From: an uncultured Erysipelotrichaceae bacterium
GTDB taxonomy: Bacteria; Bacillota_I; Bacilli_A; Erysipelotrichales; Erysipelotrichaceae
Assembly: GCA_947167125.1 (NCBI GenBank)
Contig: CAMVGT010000002.1
Span: 46,685-110,684, forward strand
DNA length: 64,000 bases
Direction of reading: 5' to 3'
Part shown: positions 43,294-52,586 of the stretch, in pieces
How positions within the stretch are numbered: the first letter of the stretch is position 1
Layout of the letters: each line of letters opens with the position of its first letter
Notes under the pieces: generated by a model
The model's input: only the letters and a program-made list of their open reading frames with translations
Told to the model about the DNA's origin: nothing
Database searches by the model: none
Program-made: the position numbers and the translations under genes

Positions 43294-44070
43294 CTACTGA
43301 TAGATTTTTGTACTTTCGGAATCAGTAAGCATCGGAGTATCGCTGACATAGTTTTTCGGAGATACCCCGTATTTTCTTTTGAACATTTTGGAGAAATACA
43401 GCGGATCATTGTAGCCGCACTGTCTGGCGACCTGGGAAATATTCAGGCCGGCTTCCGCCATCCCGAGTATCTTGGCCGCATTCTCAAGACGGATTTCAGT
43501 CAGAAACTGTCTTGGCGTCATACCGACTTCCTGCTTGAATATTTTCTTCAGGTATTCGGTACTGAACGAGAATGATGTCAGATACTGATTCAGATCGAAA
43601 TTCGGATCGGGATAGTTTTTCAGAACTGTATCCGAAATCTGGCGGACGATGTCAGTGAATGACATCTCCGTGCCGATCATTGTTTCCAATGTCGCAACAA
43701 TCAGCTGCGCATAGATCGGAAGCAGTGTGCTGCTGGCAAGGCTGTCAACTGAATAGTAATAGAACAGTGCTGAGAAGGCATTTCTCAGATGTCCGTTTTT
43801 CAGACCGGGAATGACGAGCGGTTCTGTGATGTTCAGAGAAACATCTCTCATCACGCAATGGATATTGGTAAAACCTTCTTCTCCGTTGTTTTTATGTGCA
43901 ATCATCGGCGGAATAATCGCTACGCTGTCTTCTTCATAAGCGAGCGTTTTATTGCCGAACACAAGTTCACCGCTGCCGCCGGTGCAGTAAATCAATTCAC
44001 AGTCATTGTGCAGATGCTTAGCTACATGATGGGTAAGCGAGTGCTTACCAACATATACAATGTCATTCAT
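43294..44070 (-). CDS. AraC-family transcriptional regulator
   Basis: The 258-residue regulator has an N-terminal cupin-like sensor (about 1-120, HNDCELIYCTGGSGELVFG) and a C-terminal double HTH (about 155-255, ending in CGYNDPLYFSKMFKRKYGVSP). It probably activates the pectin cluster in response to an oligogalacturonide or uronate. It is embedded in the cluster between GH105 and the ATPase. The ATG has no strong ribosome site, which suggests low expression. Confidence 0.88.
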   Translation of the reverse strand: MNDIVYVGKHSLTHHVAKHLHNDCELIYCTGGSGELVFGNKTLAYEEDSVAIIPPMIAHKNNGEEGFTNIHCVMRDVSLNITEPLVIPGLKNGHLRNAFSALFYYYSVDSLASSTLLPIYAQLIVATLETMIGTEMSFTDIVRQISDTVLKNYPDPNFDLNQYLTSFSFSTEYLKKIFKQEVGMTPRQFLTEIRLENAAKILGMAEAGLNISQVARQCGYNDPLYFSKMFKRKYGVSPKNYVSDTPMLTDSESTKIYQ

Positions 44071-44079
44071 GGGCTGCCA

Positions 44080-45213
44080 TCATGCACTTCTGCGTTTCAC
44101 TTCTGTATACGCAAGGATAAACGGTGCCACTCCTTTTGCGTCATTCTCCACAATCGGTTCAGAAATGTAGTATTCATAGGAACCATCGCGTCTTCTGTTG
44201 TTTTCAGGACCGAGTCCTGCAACCAGACAGATTCCGCCGAGGTTGATTCCCGTATCAGTGAATTTGAGGTATCTGTCCATGATACCCTGGAAGGTTTTTT
44301 CTCCGGCTTCGGCAAAGTCTTCGGAAAGAATTCCAAGACGTGCTCCCTTCAGCATTGCATATGCCATCATGGCGCTGCCGCTGGTTTCAAGGTAGTTGCC
44401 TTCTCTGCCGGGCTGATCAGGCACCTGCCAGTACATGCCGGTTTCCTCATCGGCATATCTGCGCATCGCCTTCATCAGATCCGCAAAAATCGCAGTCAGT
44501 TCATCCCTTTCGGGTCCTTCGGGAATAATTTCCGAAAGATCCGCCATGGCTACCGCGAACCATCCGAGCGATCTCAGCCAGTAGTTCTTTGAACAGCCGG
44601 TTTCAGGATCTGCCCAGAACGCAGTCTTTGAAGCATCATAGCCATGGAAATAAAGGCCTGTTTCTGCTGAGCGCATCCGCTGATTGACAGTTCTGATCTG
44701 TTTGATGATGTCACTGTAATCATGGTCGCCGAAGTATTTTTCATACAGAGCTCTGAACGGCTGTGCCATGTAGATGCCGTCCAGCCATACCTGATTGGGA
44801 TAAATTGCTTTGTGCCAGAAGTTTCCTTCATATGTGCGGGGCTGTGCTTCCAGCTGGCTGTAAAGCCTTCCGGCTGCCAGTCTGTACTTTTCCTTGCCTG
44901 TCTTTTCATACAGTTCAAAGAGCACTCTGCCCTCGTTGATGTCATCAAGATTGGCTTTATCCGCCTCAAGTGTCAGGATTGTACCGTCCTGCTGAACATA
45001 ATAGTCTGCGACAGTTTCAGCGAATGCTTCATAACGCGCATCGCCTGTGATGCGTGTCATTTCCATCAGGGCTGTAAGCATGCAGCCATCGATGTAATTC
45101 CATGTTCCCTTTTTGCCTTCCCGGATCTTCTCCAGGTTCCACATCGTTTTCTCCGGTGTGGATTCATTGACAAGTCTGAGAACATAGTCATCTATTCTAG
45201 AGTAATCATTCAT
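44080..45213 (-). CDS. GH105 unsaturated rhamnogalacturonyl/galacturonyl hydrolase
   Basis: The 377-residue (alpha/alpha)6-barrel protein has FWHKAIYPNQVWLDGIYMAQ with the catalytic Asp (about 145), as in YteR/YesR. It removes the unsaturated uronate from the end of pectin-lyase oligosaccharides, feeding KduI and DhuI. No signal peptide, so it is cytoplasmic. ATGA overlap with GH28. Confidence 0.92.
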   Translation of the reverse strand: MNDYSRIDDYVLRLVNESTPEKTMWNLEKIREGKKGTWNYIDGCMLTALMEMTRITGDARYEAFAETVADYYVQQDGTILTLEADKANLDDINEGRVLFELYEKTGKEKYRLAAGRLYSQLEAQPRTYEGNFWHKAIYPNQVWLDGIYMAQPFRALYEKYFGDHDYSDIIKQIRTVNQRMRSAETGLYFHGYDASKTAFWADPETGCSKNYWLRSLGWFAVAMADLSEIIPEGPERDELTAIFADLMKAMRRYADEETGMYWQVPDQPGREGNYLETSGSAMMAYAMLKGARLGILSEDFAEAGEKTFQGIMDRYLKFTDTGINLGGICLVAGLGPENNRRRDGSYEYYISEPIVENDAKGVAPFILAYTEVKRRSA

Positions 45214-46790
45214 AGATCTGACCCTTCGGTGCTGATCGATTCATAATGATCTGCGATCACTTTGTCACCGACAGCGCCTTCCACTTTTACATTCTTAAGA
45301 GAGATTTCGCGTACATTGTCAAGATACAGTCCGAGACGGCATCTCTTTTCGGCGAAATTCTGCATAGCCGGAATACCGGGCTGTGAATTCTCCGCAAATT
45401 TCACGGAGATATTTTCAAATTCAACCCGGTCGATCGGACTTTCGGGAAGTCCGTCGATGTAGCAGGCAGCCACTTCCGCGTCCACACATTCCATATTCTT
45501 GAACTCGAAGAATCCCATATGAGGTGTGCGGTCATCCACAGGAAGATGTTCCCTGCTCCAAACATATTCGGTAAAACGGTCAGGATCGACGCAGTTGTAC
45601 CACATATTGATAACAATCGGCGTCAGAACCTTTTCCATACGGATATTGTCAAAAATCACATTGGTAATAATGCTTTCCTTACCTCTTCCGCGTCTGGACT
45701 TGATGCGCAGACCGCGGTCTGTTTCCCTGAACAGGCACTGGGTAACGGAAACATTGCGGATGCCGGCAGAAAGTTCGCTGCCGAGTGTCATTGCGCCGTG
45801 TCCGAATTCCATCAGACAGTTGCGGACTGTGTAATGGTCAGCCGGCACATGGTATTTCATTGCCATATCGAACTTGCCGGATTTGATTGCGATGCAGTCA
45901 TCTCCTACCGAGAAGCGGCATCCGATCATATCGACATAATCGCAGCTTTCCGGATCGATCGCATCCGTATTGGGCGATACTTTCGGAGCTGTGATGAAGC
46001 AGTCCAGAATGGAAATGTTCTGTGAGAAGTACGGATGGATATGCCAGGACGGGCTGTTCGCCACGGTTACGCCATGCAGCGTAACATTCCGGCACCGGTT
46101 CAGGAATACCGCACGCGGACGCTTTGCCGGGAAACTGTTGAAATCCTTCCACCAGTCTCCGTTCATTCCGTTTCCGTCAATTCTTCCCGGACCGACAATA
46201 CGGACATCTTCAACATAAGAGCCCTGAATCAGCGACTGATAGCAGTCCTGTTCAATTCCTTCGAATCCGGCAACCGGAATTTCATTGCCGTCCATATCGG
46301 TGATAACTCCGGGGAGGATCGGATACTTTTCACGTTCCGTTGAACCGAGAAGAACAGCTCCTTTTGCGAATTCGAGGGTCATATGGCTTCTTAATGAAAT
46401 CGGAAGTGTCAGATATGTCCCTTCCGGGAAATACAGTCTTCCGTTTTCCGGAAGCATGTTGATTGCGGTCTGAATCGCAGCAGTATCATCATGTTCGCCG
46501 TTTCCTGCCGCGCCGAATGATCTGACATCAACACAGCAGCTTTCTGCAGAAGTTCTGAATGAAACTGTTTCGGTTCTGTCCGCAAAGCAGATTTCTGCCT
46601 CATATGCGGTATCAGGAGTCAGACCAAAAACGGAAAATACGTTTGTATTCCCTCTGTGCACTTCGTTTCCGCCGATTTTGACGGCGAATTCCTCACCTGC
46701 ACTGTAGGGAACTGTATTCTGCAGTTCCAAACATGCAGAACTGCTGCCGACATAAAGTGTTTTAATCATAATAAATTCATCCGTATTCAC
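45210..46790 (-). CDS. GH28 polygalacturonase, cytoplasmic
   Basis: The 526-residue protein has an N-terminal FN3-like domain (about 8-85), then a right-handed beta-helix with the GH28 set: NTDAID (about 276), GDDCIAIKSG (about 296), GHGAM (about 328) and RIKSRRG (about 361). An FN3-plus-beta-helix layout is typical of exo-polygalacturonases. It has no signal peptide and so trims imported oligogalacturonides. The frame opens with GTG overlapping the previous stop (GTGA); an ATG at 46769 with GGATG before it is an equally good start. Confidence 0.9.
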   Translation of the reverse strand: MNTDEFIMIKTLYVGSSSACLELQNTVPYSAGEEFAVKIGGNEVHRGNTNVFSVFGLTPDTAYEAEICFADRTETVSFRTSAESCCVDVRSFGAAGNGEHDDTAAIQTAINMLPENGRLYFPEGTYLTLPISLRSHMTLEFAKGAVLLGSTEREKYPILPGVITDMDGNEIPVAGFEGIEQDCYQSLIQGSYVEDVRIVGPGRIDGNGMNGDWWKDFNSFPAKRPRAVFLNRCRNVTLHGVTVANSPSWHIHPYFSQNISILDCFITAPKVSPNTDAIDPESCDYVDMIGCRFSVGDDCIAIKSGKFDMAMKYHVPADHYTVRNCLMEFGHGAMTLGSELSAGIRNVSVTQCLFRETDRGLRIKSRRGRGKESIITNVIFDNIRMEKVLTPIVINMWYNCVDPDRFTEYVWSREHLPVDDRTPHMGFFEFKNMECVDAEVAACYIDGLPESPIDRVEFENISVKFAENSQPGIPAMQNFAEKRCRLGLYLDNVREISLKNVKVEGAVGDKVIADHYESISTEGSDL

Positions 46791-47410
46791 TGTTTTTGTT
46801 TCGTAAAAACACTCACGATAAAGTGTTTGATTTCAATCAGCAGTTGATCGAATCCCATATAGAACAGACCGAACATAATCGGCTCAACGCCGAGGATGAT
46901 CCGGTCAGCCTGGCCGCTGATCTTTACAAAGACCATGTTGATCAGGCTGTAAAGCGTGTAGACAAAGAAGAGTACCACGGCCGCATACAGGATATTCAGG
47001 AAGAAACTGACATATCCCCTTTTTGTAACCATGATGTATTTCTCGTTTTCACCTTTTGTCCGCTCCAGGAATCGAAGGGCATTGTTGGTAAGAATATCAG
47101 TGACGATACCCATACCGATTGAGGTTACAAGCAGTGTGTCATACACATCCGCCATGTAGATTCCGAGTCCCCAGATAAAGAAGAAACATACGGAACCGGC
47201 AAACCACCATTTGATCAGAAGCGCTTTTAACCATGCCGGCAGATGCAGACCGGTTTTGGAACGGTATTTTTTCAGTTCTTCTTCGGATACTTCCGGAGAA
47301 TTGGACTCATCCGCTTCCGCAAGGGCCTGAATCGCTTCTTTTTTCAGATCATAATAATCCGCTTCTTTTTCAACTTCAGGTTTTACCTGTTTCCTCATTC
47401 TTTTTGCCAT
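46787..47410 (-). CDS. Membrane protein of the pectin ABC locus (a)
   Basis: The 207-residue protein has a charged N-terminal tail (about 1-55, Lys/Glu-rich) and about four hydrophobic segments (roughly 62-86, 92-112, 132-160, 170-195). No family is recognised. It is translationally coupled to GH28 and is one of four similar-sized tetra-span proteins interleaved with the transporter genes. A role in transporter assembly or regulation is a guess. Confidence 0.6.
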   Translation of the reverse strand: MAKRMRKQVKPEVEKEADYYDLKKEAIQALAEADESNSPEVSEEELKKYRSKTGLHLPAWLKALLIKWWFAGSVCFFFIWGLGIYMADVYDTLLVTSIGMGIVTDILTNNALRFLERTKGENEKYIMVTKRGYVSFFLNILYAAVVLFFVYTLYSLINMVFVKISGQADRIILGVEPIMFGLFYMGFDQLLIEIKHFIVSVFTKQKQ

Positions 47411-47430
47411 GAACTCACCTGCTGTGGATT

Positions 47431-47469
47431 ATGTATCAGACAGCCGGCTCAGGCGGCTGTCTGATACAT
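47431..47469 (-). other. Perfect 16-bp intercistronic hairpin
   Basis: ATGTATCAGACAGCCG (47431-47446) is exactly complementary to 47454-47469, with a seven-base loop and no T-run on either strand. It separates the transporter part from the hydrolase part of the cluster. Confidence 0.8.
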
Positions 47470-47476
47470 CGTAATA

Positions 47477-48040
47477 TTATTCGTCACCGGAAATATCGAT
47501 TGCTCCGAGAGTGCCGTTATCTTCGACATCGATCGAAGTCTTGACCTTGCGCAGTGCCTTGGAATAAACCGGCAGCAGTGCGATCAGTACAAGAGTAACA
47601 GCAAGGAGAATCAGGTGTATGCGGAGATAGTACTCAGCATACGCGATATATGCGGTATTCTGCGTTACAACGATCGGGTTGACCGGGCGCTGGATCGCAG
47701 CGTAAATCTGATTCATGTAGTAAACATCCGCAAACGCGATGATTCCGAACATGACAAGCAGGAGAACCAGCATCGGCTTGTTCACCGGCTTACGGTACTG
47801 GAATGTATTGATGAATACCATGTACGAAAGCATGGAGAACAGCATTGTGCAGAATCCTGCAAATCCCATTCCGCTGCCCTGGATCTTAGCCGTTGTGTTG
47901 GAGATTGTGGAAAGATGCAGAGCGTAATAGAGGAATGTGATCACCAGTGCAACCATCGGAATATTGAAAGGCTTGCGTTTGAGAGCTACGAGGAATTTTC
48001 TCCAGACTTCTTTCAGTCCGCCCTGTTTCTTTGTGCTCAT
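47477..48040 (-). CDS. Membrane protein of the pectin ABC locus (b)
   Basis: The 187-residue protein has a basic N-terminus (about 1-25), four hydrophobic segments (about 27-46, 59-80, 88-112, 138-159) and an acidic tail (SIDVEDNGTLGAIDISGDE). No family recognised. The ATG overlaps the ATPase stop by four bases, so it is made in step with that ATPase. Confidence 0.62.
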   Translation of the reverse strand: MSTKKQGGLKEVWRKFLVALKRKPFNIPMVALVITFLYYALHLSTISNTTAKIQGSGMGFAGFCTMLFSMLSYMVFINTFQYRKPVNKPMLVLLLVMFGIIAFADVYYMNQIYAAIQRPVNPIVVTQNTAYIAYAEYYLRIHLILLAVTLVLIALLPVYSKALRKVKTSIDVEDNGTLGAIDISGDE

Positions 48041-49116
48041 AACTGACCTCCGCGGATTGCATTTGTTGTTTCCTTGTCAAAGAAGTGTTTTCTTGTGAAT
48101 TCAAAGGATACATTGTCACTGTTCTTGTAGTCAGTCCAGCCCTTGATCTTGGCTGTGACCTTAACAGACGGATCGCCGTTGATATTGCCGTGAACCAGAG
48201 TATTCATACCGAGGTTTTCGTTCATTGTGACAACAGCAGGAACATCCTTGCCGATCACGATGTTTTCCGGACGGGTTCCGAGAACAATCTCTCTGCCCTG
48301 ATAAGCAGCGAGTGTATACTTTTCTTCATCATTGAGGGATACCTGGAAGCCGTTTCCGCTCAGCTTGTCGCCGTCAACACGGACATCGAAGAAGTTCATA
48401 GGAGGTAAGCCGATGAAGCTTGCGACGAAGATGTTGTTCGGTGAATCGTAGAGTTCGAGCGGTGTGCCGACCTGCTGTACATGACCCATGGACATACATA
48501 CGATTCTGTCTGCGAGAGTCAGAGCTTCTGTCTGGTCGTGGGTGACATACATCATGGTAGCCTGCAGTCTCTTGTGGAGAAGCAGGATTTCACGTCTTGT
48601 GGCACCGCGCAGCTTAGCGTCAAGGTTGGAAAGAGGTTCGTCGAAGAGGAATACCTTCGGGTTGCGGACGATGGAACGTCCCATCGCAACACGCTGTCTC
48701 TGTCCGCCTGAAAGCTGTGCAGGCTTCTTGTTCAGCTGGCTGGTCAGTCCGAGAACTTCCGCAGCAGCGAGAACTTTCTTATGGATGACATTCGGGTTCT
48801 CTTTGCGAAGTGTCAGAGAGAATGCCATGTTTTCATAAATTGTCATGTGGCCGTACAGGGCGTAGCTCTGGAAAACCATTGCCATGTCTCTGTCTTTTGC
48901 CGGCGCGTTTGTAATATCTTTTCCGTCAAGAAGAAGTTTTCCGTTGGAAATATCTTCAAGACCGGCAACCATTCTGAGGGTTGTTGATTTTCCGCATCCG
49001 GAAGGACCGACCAGGACGATCAGCTCACCGTCTTTAACATCCAGATTGAAGTCGAAGACAGCCTGTACATTGTTGTCATATATCTTATCAATATGCTGTA
49101 AGCTTAACTCTGCCAT
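48037..49116 (-). CDS. MsmX/UgpC-type sugar ABC ATPase (2)
   Basis: A 359-residue ATPase with GPSGCGKST, LSGGQRQRVA, LFDEPLSNLD and a TOBE-type C-terminal domain. It is the most likely motor for the adjacent pectin-oligosaccharide permeases, being flanked by two membrane proteins of the same cluster. It is the same length as the ATPase at 42-43 kb but clearly diverged from it. Confidence 0.9.
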   Translation of the reverse strand: MAELSLQHIDKIYDNNVQAVFDFNLDVKDGELIVLVGPSGCGKSTTLRMVAGLEDISNGKLLLDGKDITNAPAKDRDMAMVFQSYALYGHMTIYENMAFSLTLRKENPNVIHKKVLAAAEVLGLTSQLNKKPAQLSGGQRQRVAMGRSIVRNPKVFLFDEPLSNLDAKLRGATRREILLLHKRLQATMMYVTHDQTEALTLADRIVCMSMGHVQQVGTPLELYDSPNNIFVASFIGLPPMNFFDVRVDGDKLSGNGFQVSLNDEEKYTLAAYQGREIVLGTRPENIVIGKDVPAVVTMNENLGMNTLVHGNINGDPSVKVTAKIKGWTDYKNSDNVSFEFTRKHFFDKETTNAIRGGQL

Positions 49117-49126
49117 AATCTGTCTC

Positions 49127-49618
49127 CTATGCGACTTCGCCGATTTCTTTCAGATGTGCTGTCAGTTCGTTGGACTTCTTCAGGTTGATATATCCTGCCG
49201 CAAGAAGAGCGAGGCCGGAAATCACCAGATAGATGACGCATGTGAAGAACTGACCGTTGCCCATAACTTTCACAGTTTCGTTATTAACGATTGTGGTAGC
49301 TCCATGAGCACGCATCGGGATAATGAGGATGCGGACAAACTGCATAATTCCAAGGAAGAATAATGCATATGAATAGTTCTTGACATAGCTCTTGACACTT
49401 TCGGAAGCCAGGAAGGCAGCCAGAAGGAAGAGCAGGTTGTAAACGATTGATACGCCGATCAATACGTTGTAGTAATATGTTCCTACGTCTGATTTATAAA
49501 TATTCACGAAGTAAAGAACATTGAAGAGAATTCCCAGATAGCAAAGATTAGCGGACTGAGTGTTTTTGATATATCTCATCCGGTCACGGGCAATCAGTTT
49601 TTCATCCTGTGTCGTCAT
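49127..49618 (-). CDS. Membrane protein of the pectin ABC locus (c)
   Basis: A 163-residue protein with four hydrophobic segments (about 22-41, 48-71, 82-102, 124-146) and short charged ends. No family recognised. ATGA overlap with the preceding gene, ten bases before the ATPase. Confidence 0.6.
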   Translation of the reverse strand: MTTQDEKLIARDRMRYIKNTQSANLCYLGILFNVLYFVNIYKSDVGTYYYNVLIGVSIVYNLLFLLAAFLASESVKSYVKNYSYALFFLGIMQFVRILIIPMRAHGATTIVNNETVKVMGNGQFFTCVIYLVISGLALLAAGYINLKKSNELTAHLKEIGEVA

Positions 49619-50205
49619 TGCAGAACTCTCCTTCCTTCTTCAAGAAGCCGATCTTCTTCTTTCATCAGCTTGTACTTCCATACTGCATTGTAGACAAGCA
49701 GTCCTGCCACGATCAGCAGCAGACCGAATACAAGATAATGAATATCAAACCAGAATGTAGATTCTGTATAGAGTGTGCCCCACATTTCGGAATGTGCTTT
49801 CAAAGCCGCAAAGTCCACCTGTTTCCACTGACCCTTGAAGGCCTGGATGTAGATGTGGCAGAAAACTGTCAGGTAAACAGAAGCTGCAGCGAATACACCG
49901 ATCGCAGCATAGTTGCCGATATAGTATTTTCTGCGGCTGTGCGTATTTGTGATGAAAAGGAAAACACTAATTAAAATCAGCACAATACTGTAGTTGAGGA
50001 ACACCTTATTGAATGCCTGCATGTTGTAATAGACGATTGAACCTGGAACATCTGTCTGGAAGACATCAGCCGGGTTGCGCATCGTGTCATACAAAGCATC
50101 ATAAAGATCGGTCATGATTCCGAGTGCGTATACGAATACGATCGCACTTACAATTACCGCGGCAAGGCATAATATGCGCTGCACAGTCAGCTGTTTCTTG
50201 TACAT
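49615..50205 (-). CDS. Membrane protein of the pectin ABC locus (d)
   Basis: A 196-residue protein with four hydrophobic segments (about 11-31, 67-87, 94-119, 152-176) and a charged C-terminal tail. Layout and spacing resemble protein (b), so (b) and (d) may be distant paralogues. It follows the solute-binding protein gene after two stable hairpins. Ribosome site weak. Confidence 0.6.
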   Translation of the reverse strand: MYKKQLTVQRILCLAAVIVSAIVFVYALGIMTDLYDALYDTMRNPADVFQTDVPGSIVYYNMQAFNKVFLNYSIVLILISVFLFITNTHSRRKYYIGNYAAIGVFAAASVYLTVFCHIYIQAFKGQWKQVDFAALKAHSEMWGTLYTESTFWFDIHYLVFGLLLIVAGLLVYNAVWKYKLMKEEDRLLEEGRRVLQ

Positions 50206-50215
50206 TATGACCCTG

Positions 50216-50244
50216 TATGAGCATTTTATTGTGCAATGCTCATA
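50216..50244 (-). other. Intercistronic hairpin downstream of the binding-protein gene (2)
   Basis: TATGAGCATT/AATGCTCATA perfect stem, nine-base loop, no T-run. Confidence 0.65.
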
Positions 50245-50314
50245 CTCTCCTTTCTGTCCCCTTTAACATAATCAGAATAAGCCGGGGGATTCAGCCTGAT
50301 TCCATGTATGGACA

Positions 50315-50352
50315 TCTTCCCGGAGAAATGATTTCTCATTTCCCCGGAAAGA
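50315..50352 (-). other. Intercistronic hairpin downstream of the binding-protein gene (1)
   Basis: A 17-bp stem (two G-U pairs) closed by a GAAA tetraloop, 23 bases after the binding-protein stop. No T-run, so it is more likely a 3'-end stabiliser than a full terminator. Confidence 0.7.
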
Positions 50353-50375
50353 CTGTTAACAGTTAATGATTCAGA

Positions 50376-52541
50376 TTATTTGTTGCTGTTGTAGAATTCA
50401 ACGTCACGCTTCCAGGCGTCTTCCTTGATGCCGAGGTAAGCTGCACCGTTCCAGGAGCTCTTGACTGTTTCAGCAGCGGAAGCTGCGTCTGTCATGGAAG
50501 CATCTGTATAACCGTTGACGATCAGGTTGACGAGGAGGTTGTCGCCGCCCTTCTGAGAGGAGAACTTCTCTGTCAGTTCTGTGTATCCGGAGATCTTGTC
50601 GTTTTCAACAGAAGTTGTCGGCAGAACTGTCGGAACAGATGTGTACCAGCTGTTGGAAGCAACTGCGAGTTCAGGATGCTTGATGACACCGAGAGCGATT
50701 GCCTTGGAGAGGTGGCCTGCGCCTTCCTGACCTGCTTCAGTTGTGCACTGATATTCAAATGCCTGGTTCTTGACGAAGGACAGAGTGGATCCGAGGTACT
50801 GTCTTGCGAAGTTTGTATAGTTGCCGCCGGAGTACTTCCAGAGGTCTTCCTTTGTAGCATCAGCGATAACAGGCATCTGCTTGCCGTTGAAGTCGAATGT
50901 TTCATAGCTGCCGTCAGCCTTTGTCTTGATGAATTCATCCGGTCCATAGCTCATGAGAACCTGTCCTCTGTCGGAGTAAGCGAAGTCGATCAGTGCGAGA
51001 GCTGCGTTCAGCTTGTTTTCATCGCTGCCGACACCTGCAACGGAGATTCCCCAACCGTCTGTCTTAACAGAACGCCAGGACTCTGTGAAGTGCATGTAGA
51101 CACCGTCTTCGTTTGTGCCGTCATACCAGCGGGCAACCGGGACCATAACAGCCATGTACTTTTCGCCTTCCTGCAGCACAGCATCGTTGTTGTTGAAGAT
51201 GGTCTGTGTCTGGTTGTAGTCATAGCTCATGAAGCCGAGATCCTGTTCCAGATACTTCTGGGAGTTTTCATCGCCCTGGCTTGCATAAGACTCAGAGATG
51301 AGGCCTTCCTTAAGCATTGCATTTAAGCGTTCCATAGCTTTGTATGTGTCTTCATCCTGTCTTGCGTCATGGAGAAGTCCGTCAGTACCGACATAGAGGT
51401 AGTCCTGTCTGGATTCCAGACCGCGAACACCGAAGAGGTGACCGGCGAAACGGATCAGATCAACGCGGCGGGAGTTGTTGTTTTCTTCTCTGGAGAAGAT
51501 ACCCTGGATTGTGTCTTTGCCGTTGAGTGTCTGAGGGTTGGAAACGACGCAGCGGAGAAGTGCTACGAGTTCGTCGACATCCCATGCAGCATTCTGGCCG
51601 ATGAAGAGGTTGGAACGTTCTGTTCCATAGTATCCGCCATAAGCTTCATCAATATACTTACGGAGCATGTTGACAGCATCAACACCGTTCAGTGTTCCTG
51701 CAGCGTTCATGTTGGCAACGATGTTTCCGGCTGTGTCATAGTCCTTTGTGACCTTTTCAGCAGCTGTGCCTTCAGCATTGACAACATCAACTTCAACTTT
51801 TCCGCTTGTCGGCATATAAGGTTCATAGACTGCAGCCTTGAGGTCCTTGCTTGCGTCAGCAGAGAATTCGCCTTCGCCGTCGAGGAGCTTCTGTACCCAG
51901 TCAACACGCATCAGCGGCATACGTTCAATATCGTTTACACCGTCGAAGTACGGGCTGAAGTAGATAGCGCCTGTGCTTGTGTTACCTGTGATAGAGAGAC
52001 GGACGATGGGGTTTGCATCCAGATATGCCTTGAAGTTAGGCATTCTGTCGAGATATTCAGCAATGTTGACAAAGCTTCCTGCTTCGCCGTTTGCTGTTAA
52101 CAGAGCAGCAGTACCGGAAACCATGTCGACATCTGTCAGACGTTCTTTCCAGTAGTTGAATTCATCGCTTGAACCGTTGCCCTGGTATTTGTCTTCGAAT
52201 TTAACACCGAGGATCTGCTCAACTGCCTGCCAGGTCGGCTTGAGGTCGCCTGTGTTGTATGTGACACCGTTGGCTGCCAGTGTGACACCGTTGCCTGCGA
52301 TATCCGGGTCGTAGCTGATACCTGTCTGTTTGGAGTTATAACCTGTAGCCATGCGGAGGACTGTGCCTTCTGCATATGTCAGTTCACCGGAACCTGCGCC
52401 ACCGCTTGATTCGCCGCCGCCGGAAGCACTTCCGCCGCCCTGTCCCGGATCAATGTTGATGCTGGGTCCGCAGCCTGCGAGAAGCGCAAGAGCGAGACCG
52501 GATGTGATGAAAGCCTTTGTGAACTTGTTAAAATGTTTCAT
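50376..52541 (-). CDS. Pectin-oligosaccharide-binding lipoprotein (ABC SBP)
   Basis: The 721-residue secreted lipoprotein has lipobox LLAGC (Cys24), a Gly/Ser linker (about 32-52) and a large family-1 extracellular solute-binding domain. The length, above the usual 420-550, is like LipO/YtcQ-type proteins for complex oligosaccharides. It is followed by two stabilising hairpins, as expected for the most abundant component. It works with the two permeases just upstream. Confidence 0.88.
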   Translation of the reverse strand: MKHFNKFTKAFITSGLALALLAGCGPSINIDPGQGGGSASGGGESSGGAGSGELTYAEGTVLRMATGYNSKQTGISYDPDIAGNGVTLAANGVTYNTGDLKPTWQAVEQILGVKFEDKYQGNGSSDEFNYWKERLTDVDMVSGTAALLTANGEAGSFVNIAEYLDRMPNFKAYLDANPIVRLSITGNTSTGAIYFSPYFDGVNDIERMPLMRVDWVQKLLDGEGEFSADASKDLKAAVYEPYMPTSGKVEVDVVNAEGTAAEKVTKDYDTAGNIVANMNAAGTLNGVDAVNMLRKYIDEAYGGYYGTERSNLFIGQNAAWDVDELVALLRCVVSNPQTLNGKDTIQGIFSREENNNSRRVDLIRFAGHLFGVRGLESRQDYLYVGTDGLLHDARQDEDTYKAMERLNAMLKEGLISESYASQGDENSQKYLEQDLGFMSYDYNQTQTIFNNNDAVLQEGEKYMAVMVPVARWYDGTNEDGVYMHFTESWRSVKTDGWGISVAGVGSDENKLNAALALIDFAYSDRGQVLMSYGPDEFIKTKADGSYETFDFNGKQMPVIADATKEDLWKYSGGNYTNFARQYLGSTLSFVKNQAFEYQCTTEAGQEGAGHLSKAIALGVIKHPELAVASNSWYTSVPTVLPTTSVENDKISGYTELTEKFSSQKGGDNLLVNLIVNGYTDASMTDAASAAETVKSSWNGAAYLGIKEDAWKRDVEFYNSNK

Positions 52542-52586
52542 TATAACATTCCCTTCCTTTTTCTAATTAGACGCAGACCGCAAGGA

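Noticed and set aside
43294-44070. AraC gene as part of a two-component or toxin system
   Set aside because: It has a simple cupin-plus-double-HTH layout and lies among uronate genes, which is enough explanation.
47431-47469. Perfect inverted repeat as possible transposon remnant
   Set aside because: The arms are 16 bp with a 7-base loop and no target duplication or transposase, which fits an RNA hairpin.
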